Source: Vibrio tubiashii (GTDB lineage: Bacteria > Pseudomonadota > Gammaproteobacteria > Enterobacterales > Vibrionaceae). Taken from it: a stretch of 64,000 nucleotides of DNA. The stretch is from positions 1-64,000 of the forward strand of contig JRWQ01000003.1 in the NCBI GenBank assembly GCA_000775715.1. Reading direction: 5' to 3'. A model generated the notes under the pieces. The model did not search any database. It was not told the origin of the DNA and was given only the letters and a program-made list of their open reading frames with translations. The translations under genes and the position numbers were made by a program. Of this stretch, positions 59,942 through 64,000 are shown piece by piece. Every line of letters starts with the position of its first letter. Positions within the stretch are counted from its first letter, which is position 1.

Positions 59942-59944
59942 CCG

Positions 59945-61825
59945 TTAAACCTCTGCCATATCGCCGTTGTTTTGTAGCCATGAGCGGCGGTCGTCAGCAC
60001 GCTTTTTACCAAGCAGCATATCCATCATCTCCATGGTGGCTTGGCTATCATCAATGGTCAGCTGAACTAGGCGACGGGTATTTGGGTCCATCGTAGTTTC
60101 ACGTAGCTGAAGTGGGTTCATCTCACCCAGACCTTTGAATCGTTGCACGTTGATTTTCGCTTTCTTCTTCGAAAGACGCTCAAGAATGCCCTCTTTCTCA
60201 TCATCATCTAGGGCGTAGAAGACCTCTTTACCACAGTCAATACGGTAGAGAGGTGGCATGGCAACATAGATATGACCTGCCTCAACCAGGGCACGGAAAT
60301 GACGAGTAAACAGCGCACAAAGCAGGGTAGCAATATGCAAACCATCCGAGTCCGCATCGGCAAGGATACAGATCTTACCGTAACGAAGACCTTCTAGGTT
60401 CTCGCTATCAGGATCAATCCCTAGCGCCACGGAAATGTCATGCACTTCTTGAGAGGCAAGCACTTGATCAGGAGAAACCTCCCAAGTGTTGAGGATCTTA
60501 CCACGCAGCGGCATTACCGCTTGGAACTCACGGTCACGAGCTTGTTTAGCAGAACCGCCCGCCGAGTCACCCTCGACGAAGAAGATTTCAGTGCGATTTA
60601 AATCTTGTACGGAACAGTCAGTCAGCTTGCCTGGTAGCGCTGGGCCTGAAGCGACCTTCTTACGCACCACCTTCTTACTCGCGCGCATACGGCGGTGAGC
60701 GTTAGCGATACAAACTTCCGCTAGCAACTCAGCCAATTGAGGTTTTTCATTTAACCACAGGCTGAAGGCATCTTTAACCACGCCAGAAACAAAAGCAGCG
60801 GTCTGACGAGACGACAAACGCTCTTTAGTTTGACCGGCAAACTGAGGATCTTGCATCTTAACGGATAATACGTATGAACAGCGGTCAAAGACGTCATCAC
60901 CCGTCAGCTTCACGCCCCGAGGAAGCAAGTTACGGAATTCACAAAATTCACGCATGGCATCAAGCAGGCCTTGGCGTAGACCATTCACATGAGTACCGCC
61001 TTGAGCGGTTGGGATCAAGTTAACGTAGCTTTCGGTGATCATCTCACCACCTTCAGGCTGCCAAATAACCGCCCAGTTTGCGGCCTCTGTTTCGGCAGAG
61101 AATTCACCCGTAAATGGTTCTTCGGGCAGTACGGTATAGCCTTTTACACCTTCCGCTAGGTAGTCTTTTAAGCCGTCTTCATACAACCACTTGTAGTCAT
61201 TGCCATTGACTTTATCAGTAAAGGTAATTTCTAACCCCGGACAAAGTACTGCTTTTGCACGTAGGTTATTAACTAAGCGCGTGACCGAGAAGTTCGCTGA
61301 GTCAAAGTATTTCGCTTCTGGCCAGAAGTGTACGCTGGTACCTTTGTTACGACGGCCACAAGTGCCTGTCACAGTGAGGTCTGAAACTTTATCACCGTGT
61401 TCAAATGCTATTTCATACACTTGTCCATCACGACGAACGGTGACTTCAACACGCTTAGACAGCGCGTTTACAACCGAGATACCTACCCCGTGTAAGCCGC
61501 CTGAGAATTGATAGTTTTTATTGGAGAACTTACCACCAGCGTGGAGCTTACATAGGATAAGCTCCACCCCAGAAACTTTCTCTTCTGGGTGGATATCGAC
61601 AGGCATACCACGACCATCATCAATCACCTCAAGTGATTGGTCAGCATGCAGAATTACTTGAACCTTTGAAGCGTGTCCGGCGAGCGCTTCATCGACACTG
61701 TTGTCGATGACTTCTTGACCCAGGTGGTTTGGGCGCGCTGTATCCGTATACATCCCTGGTCGGCGACGTACTGGCTCCAAACCATTAAGAACCTCAATGG
61801 CCCCAGCATTATATTGTTCAGTCAT
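59945..61825 (-). CDS. parE: Topoisomerase IV subunit B
   Basis: ATPase subunit of topoisomerase IV. The 626-residue protein has the GHKL ATPase (VLNGLEPVRRRPGMYTDTARPNHLGQEVIDNSVDEALAG, VIDDGRGMPVDIHPEE, GLHGVGISVVNALS), the transducer, and the TOPRIM domain (EGDSAGGSAKQARDREFQAV, DADSDGLHIATL, RFKGLGEMNPLQL). Upstream, 61826-62048 has no gene and must contain the parEC promoter. Confidence 0.98.
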   Translation of the reverse strand: MTEQYNAGAIEVLNGLEPVRRRPGMYTDTARPNHLGQEVIDNSVDEALAGHASKVQVILHADQSLEVIDDGRGMPVDIHPEEKVSGVELILCKLHAGGKFSNKNYQFSGGLHGVGISVVNALSKRVEVTVRRDGQVYEIAFEHGDKVSDLTVTGTCGRRNKGTSVHFWPEAKYFDSANFSVTRLVNNLRAKAVLCPGLEITFTDKVNGNDYKWLYEDGLKDYLAEGVKGYTVLPEEPFTGEFSAETEAANWAVIWQPEGGEMITESYVNLIPTAQGGTHVNGLRQGLLDAMREFCEFRNLLPRGVKLTGDDVFDRCSYVLSVKMQDPQFAGQTKERLSSRQTAAFVSGVVKDAFSLWLNEKPQLAELLAEVCIANAHRRMRASKKVVRKKVASGPALPGKLTDCSVQDLNRTEIFFVEGDSAGGSAKQARDREFQAVMPLRGKILNTWEVSPDQVLASQEVHDISVALGIDPDSENLEGLRYGKICILADADSDGLHIATLLCALFTRHFRALVEAGHIYVAMPPLYRIDCGKEVFYALDDDEKEGILERLSKKKAKINVQRFKGLGEMNPLQLRETTMDPNTRRLVQLTIDDSQATMEMMDMLLGKKRADDRRSWLQNNGDMAEV

Positions 61826-62025
61826 AATACGGAATATCGTTATAAATAGTAAAAAGGTTACTTGCAGGGCGATGTATAAGGCGTTGACTCACAAAGAGAG
61901 CGATGACGTGACAGTCGCGTTTGTGGCAACTATCAAATTGCGTCAAACCCACACAAGTACTGGTGAGACATAGTCTGGAACAGACGGAATTATGTCAAGC
62001 GAGATAGCTAAGTAACAAGCAAAAT

Positions 62026-62055
62026 TATGACTCTTCCCTCAATGAGAGTCAGAGT
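62026..62055 (-). terminator. Possible terminator after yqiA
   Basis: TGACTCT (62028-62034) and AGAGTCA (62045-62051) form a 7-bp stem overlapping the yqiA stop codon; on the minus strand TAATTTTG follows. The U-tract is weak. Confidence 0.45.
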
Positions 62056-62630
62056 TTTAAGAAATCTATGATTTGGCTAGGGTAACGTTCAAAGTCGATA
62101 AAGCTGTGGTCTCCCCCCTGTTCAACGCTCTGTTTTGCGCCAGAAAAATGGGTTACCGCCTGGCGATAATCAAGCACTTCATCTTCTGTTTGTTGCAATA
62201 GCCAAAAATCGCTTGGATTGCGAATAACAGCTGTATCGAGTGCTTTAAGCTCTTCAATATGTTTATCTTCAAGCACATAGTGCTCTTTAGTGTAAGGATT
62301 TTGCTGCTCACCCAAGTACTCGACCAATAGCTCGTAGGGTTTGACTGCTGGGTTTACTACCACAGCTTTAAAACCGAACTGAGCGTTTAACCACATCGAC
62401 ATATACCCCCCTAGAGAGCTGCCAACCAAACCGATGTTATAGTCATCTTGGTATTGGTTAACAATATCCAGCAGCAACTGAGCCGCTTGCTGAGGAAAGC
62501 AAGGTAATTGCGGTATCACTAGCTTAATATCAGGTCGCTTTGCTCGACAATACTCCATCATCACATTCGCTTTGTGAGATTGAGATGAGCTGTTAAAGCC
62601 ATGAATATAAAGCAGTAATGAAGGCTTCAT
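62049..62630 (-). CDS. yqiA: YqiA family esterase
   Basis: A 193-residue alpha/beta-hydrolase. LLYIHGFNSSSQSHKA (about 6-21) forms the oxyanion region, the nucleophile Ser lies in GLVGSSLGGYMSMWL (about 67-81), and GGDHSF (about 172-177) carries the catalytic His. E. coli YqiA hydrolyses short acyl esters; natural substrate unknown. Adjacent to cpdA without a gap, in the conserved nudF-yqiB-cpdA-yqiA-parE order. Confidence 0.93.
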   Translation of the reverse strand: MKPSLLLYIHGFNSSSQSHKANVMMEYCRAKRPDIKLVIPQLPCFPQQAAQLLLDIVNQYQDDYNIGLVGSSLGGYMSMWLNAQFGFKAVVVNPAVKPYELLVEYLGEQQNPYTKEHYVLEDKHIEELKALDTAVIRNPSDFWLLQQTEDEVLDYRQAVTHFSGAKQSVEQGGDHSFIDFERYPSQIIDFLKL

Positions 62631-63452
62631 TTAGTAACCCGCGGAGTTAAAGTCAGGCTGAAAACTTCCGGCTGGTAAGCGTTTGACCTCAGTGGTAAGT
62701 CGACCGTCGTTATGTAGCTCTAACTCACGCCAGCCTGGCGATAGCGTATCAAGCGCAAAATCATCACTGTTCGGCTTAAACTGCACGCAAGTTGAAGGAG
62801 TCGCCATGACTCGAACGCCCTGATGCAGAACATTCATATCTTGGTGCACATGACCACACAGTACCGCTTTAACATTACTGTGCTTAGCTATCACATCCCA
62901 AAAATGGTTGGCATCTTTCAGCGTATGCTGGTCAAGCCAACGACTCCCCACCAATAATGGATGGTGATGGAGCAGGACCAGTGTGTGTTTATCAGAGTGC
63001 TGAGAAAGCTTTTGCTCAAGAAGCTCGAGTTGCTCGTCGCTCAAGCGACCATGTGGGACTCCAACAACTTGTGAATCAAGTAGAACGATCTGCCAATGTT
63101 CGCCAACTAATACATGATTAACCTGTTTGATCTGCTCAGATGGCAATACTGAAGCCATCGCAGGCTTAAAATCATGATTGCCTGGCAACCAAAAGCATGT
63201 TTTCTCGAGAGGGGCGATGCCACTTGCAAACTTCCGGTACGACTCCGCCGTGTGATCTTGGGAGATATCGCCAGTAGAGATTAACGCATCAAACGGCTGG
63301 TTATCTTCCACGATCGCAGCGACGACAGCTTTAAAGCTGTCTAATGTGTTGACACTTAGTAAACTGCCGTCCACTGGCTCAAACAAATGAGTGTCAGTAA
63401 TCTGAACAAGCTTAATACTGTCGCTATCTGATGAACTTGACGTTACTTTCAA
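62631..63452 (-). CDS. cpdA: 3',5'-cyclic AMP phosphodiesterase CpdA
   Basis: Hydrolyses cAMP to AMP and so lowers CRP signalling. The 273-residue calcineurin-like metallophosphatase has the five metal blocks in order: ITDTHLF (about 18-24), STGDISQDH (about 60-68), LPGNHD (about 93-98), LLHHHPLLVGSRW (about 158-170) and CGHVHQDMN (about 197-205). Ten bases follow the yqiB stop. Confidence 0.95.
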   Translation of the reverse strand: MKVTSSSSDSDSIKLVQITDTHLFEPVDGSLLSVNTLDSFKAVVAAIVEDNQPFDALISTGDISQDHTAESYRKFASGIAPLEKTCFWLPGNHDFKPAMASVLPSEQIKQVNHVLVGEHWQIVLLDSQVVGVPHGRLSDEQLELLEQKLSQHSDKHTLVLLHHHPLLVGSRWLDQHTLKDANHFWDVIAKHSNVKAVLCGHVHQDMNVLHQGVRVMATPSTCVQFKPNSDDFALDTLSPGWRELELHNDGRLTTEVKRLPAGSFQPDFNSAGY

Positions 63453-63462
63453 AACAAAAAAC

Positions 63463-63903
63463 CTAAATATTCAACGGAGTGCGGCTAATGCCTTGCTTTA
63501 GGCAAAACGAAAGCCAATCACCTAAAAACCGGTTAAGCTGAACCTTTTCATCCTGTTGGAGCATCTTATCATTTGGGTACTCGTACCGGGCATTAACACG
63601 TTTAAGATGGTCACAACTTGAGACCTCTGCCACGCGAGCGTCGTGGTAAAGCCTGACAGACATTGTCGGCAATGGAAATACTGGAACGTCATCACTTTGA
63701 CAAATGTCGACCAAAGTTGTGTACTTTGTGACTTCTACCACTTGAATTTGATAAGTTAAATAGGCGGCCTGGTAACAACGTACATCGCCCACGCTCGGCG
63801 GCTTTGGTAACAGAGCGTTGAGCTTGGCGTAATTTGTTTCGTATGTCCGCATCAAATCAGCAAGATCAACGTGATACGGTTTCTTTGTTACAACTTGTTC
63901 CAT
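63463..63903 (-). CDS. yqiB: DUF1249 protein YqiB
   Basis: A 146-residue soluble protein of unknown function. The family pattern is visible: DLADLMRTYETNYAKLNALLP at the N-terminus, then YQIQVVEVTKYTTLVDI, LPTMSVRLYHDARVAEVSSC and a C-terminal FLGDWLSFCLKQG. It overlaps nudF by 16 bases. Conserved position between nudF and cpdA, but no function follows from that. Confidence 0.9.
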   Translation of the reverse strand: MEQVVTKKPYHVDLADLMRTYETNYAKLNALLPKPPSVGDVRCYQAAYLTYQIQVVEVTKYTTLVDICQSDDVPVFPLPTMSVRLYHDARVAEVSSCDHLKRVNARYEYPNDKMLQQDEKVQLNRFLGDWLSFCLKQGISRTPLNI

Positions 63904-64000
63904 TGTTCCTGCAGTCTCTTATGGTTAAGCTCCAGCCACTGTAGGGCTATGATAGAAGCACCATTTTCAAACTTACCCTCTTCTACCCATTGATACGCTT
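63888..64000 (-). CDS. nudF: ADP-ribose pyrophosphatase NudF, C-terminal end (partial)
   Basis: Only the last 36 codons are inside the window, ending at a TAA at 63888-63890. The peptide contains YQWVEEGKFENGASIIALQW then LELNH, closely like the C-terminus of E. coli NudF (WVEEGKIDNAASVIALQWLQL). NudF hydrolyses ADP-ribose to AMP and ribose-5-phosphate. The Nudix box lies outside the window, so the call rests on this tail and on gene order. Confidence 0.82.
   Translation of the reverse strand, partial: AYQWVEEGKFENGASIIALQWLELNHKRLQEQWNKL

Noticed and set aside
61826..62048. Small gene between yqiA and parE
   Set aside because: Open frames here are very short, lack ribosome-binding sites and show no known small-protein pattern.

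Overview
This 64 kb window is core chromosomal sequence of a gammaproteobacterium, almost certainly a Vibrio (Vibrionaceae). The protein sequences are enterobacteria-like but with Vibrio traits. The division/cell-wall (dcw) cluster has no ddl, the helicase loader gene dciA (DUF721) sits between secA and lpxC where enterobacteria have secM, one Do-type protease gene lies beside degS, and DUF3545 and XapX small proteins are present. Gene density is high. I see no prophage, transposase, integron, CRISPR array, toxin island or other accessory block. I did not find a convincing previously undescribed multigene system. The unusual material is in RNA and intergenic elements.

Layout. 1-217: 8-bp tandem repeat cut by the window edge, a plus-strand terminator and a hairpin repeat. 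218-6716 (minus): nucleoside salvage, with deoC-deoA-deoB-deoD, a XapX-domain small membrane protein and a NupC-type nucleoside transporter; together these import (deoxy)nucleosides and turn them into free bases and glycolytic intermediates. 6921-10163 (minus): TatD-type DNase, a DUF5363 microprotein, YaaA and an alanine/sodium symporter. 10164-16012: a 700-bp gene-poor stretch, a DUF3545 gene, a hemerythrin-like protein, two base-excision repair enzymes (ung, nfo), the glycyl-radical spare part grcA behind tandem FNR boxes, and a LysR regulator facing a TSUP permease. 16194-22408 (minus): carB, carA, dapB, mutT. 22646-25372: secA, with dciA divergent from it.

26219-42714 (minus): lpxC, ftsZ, ftsA, ftsQ, murC, murG, ftsW, murD, mraY, murF, murE, ftsI, ftsL, rsmH. 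This is the dcw cluster, transcribed from rsmH towards lpxC, with most genes overlapping or a few bases apart. It makes lipid II, polymerises septal peptidoglycan and builds the Z ring. Directly upstream lies rnpB (RNase P RNA), whose P3 region carries three tandem copies of a 24-25 nt hairpin unit.

43616-47876: rsmI (minus), then lpoA-yraN-diaA-dolP (plus). 47926-54274 (minus): sspB-sspA, petABC (cytochrome bc1), rpsI-rplM and zapE. 54427-57569 (plus): zapG, degQ/degP with a candidate sigma-E promoter, and degS, the protease that switches sigma-E on. 57656-64000 (minus): parC and parE (topoisomerase IV), yqiA, cpdA, yqiB and the 3' end of nudF, which runs off the window.

Regulatory readings (FNR, CRP, sigma-E, terminators, leaders) rest on motif inspection by eye. 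Start codons were moved from the longest open frame where Shine-Dalgarno position and family N-termini argued for it (xapX, hemerythrin, grcA, carA, murE, ftsL, rsmH, lpoA, yraN, sspA, rplM).
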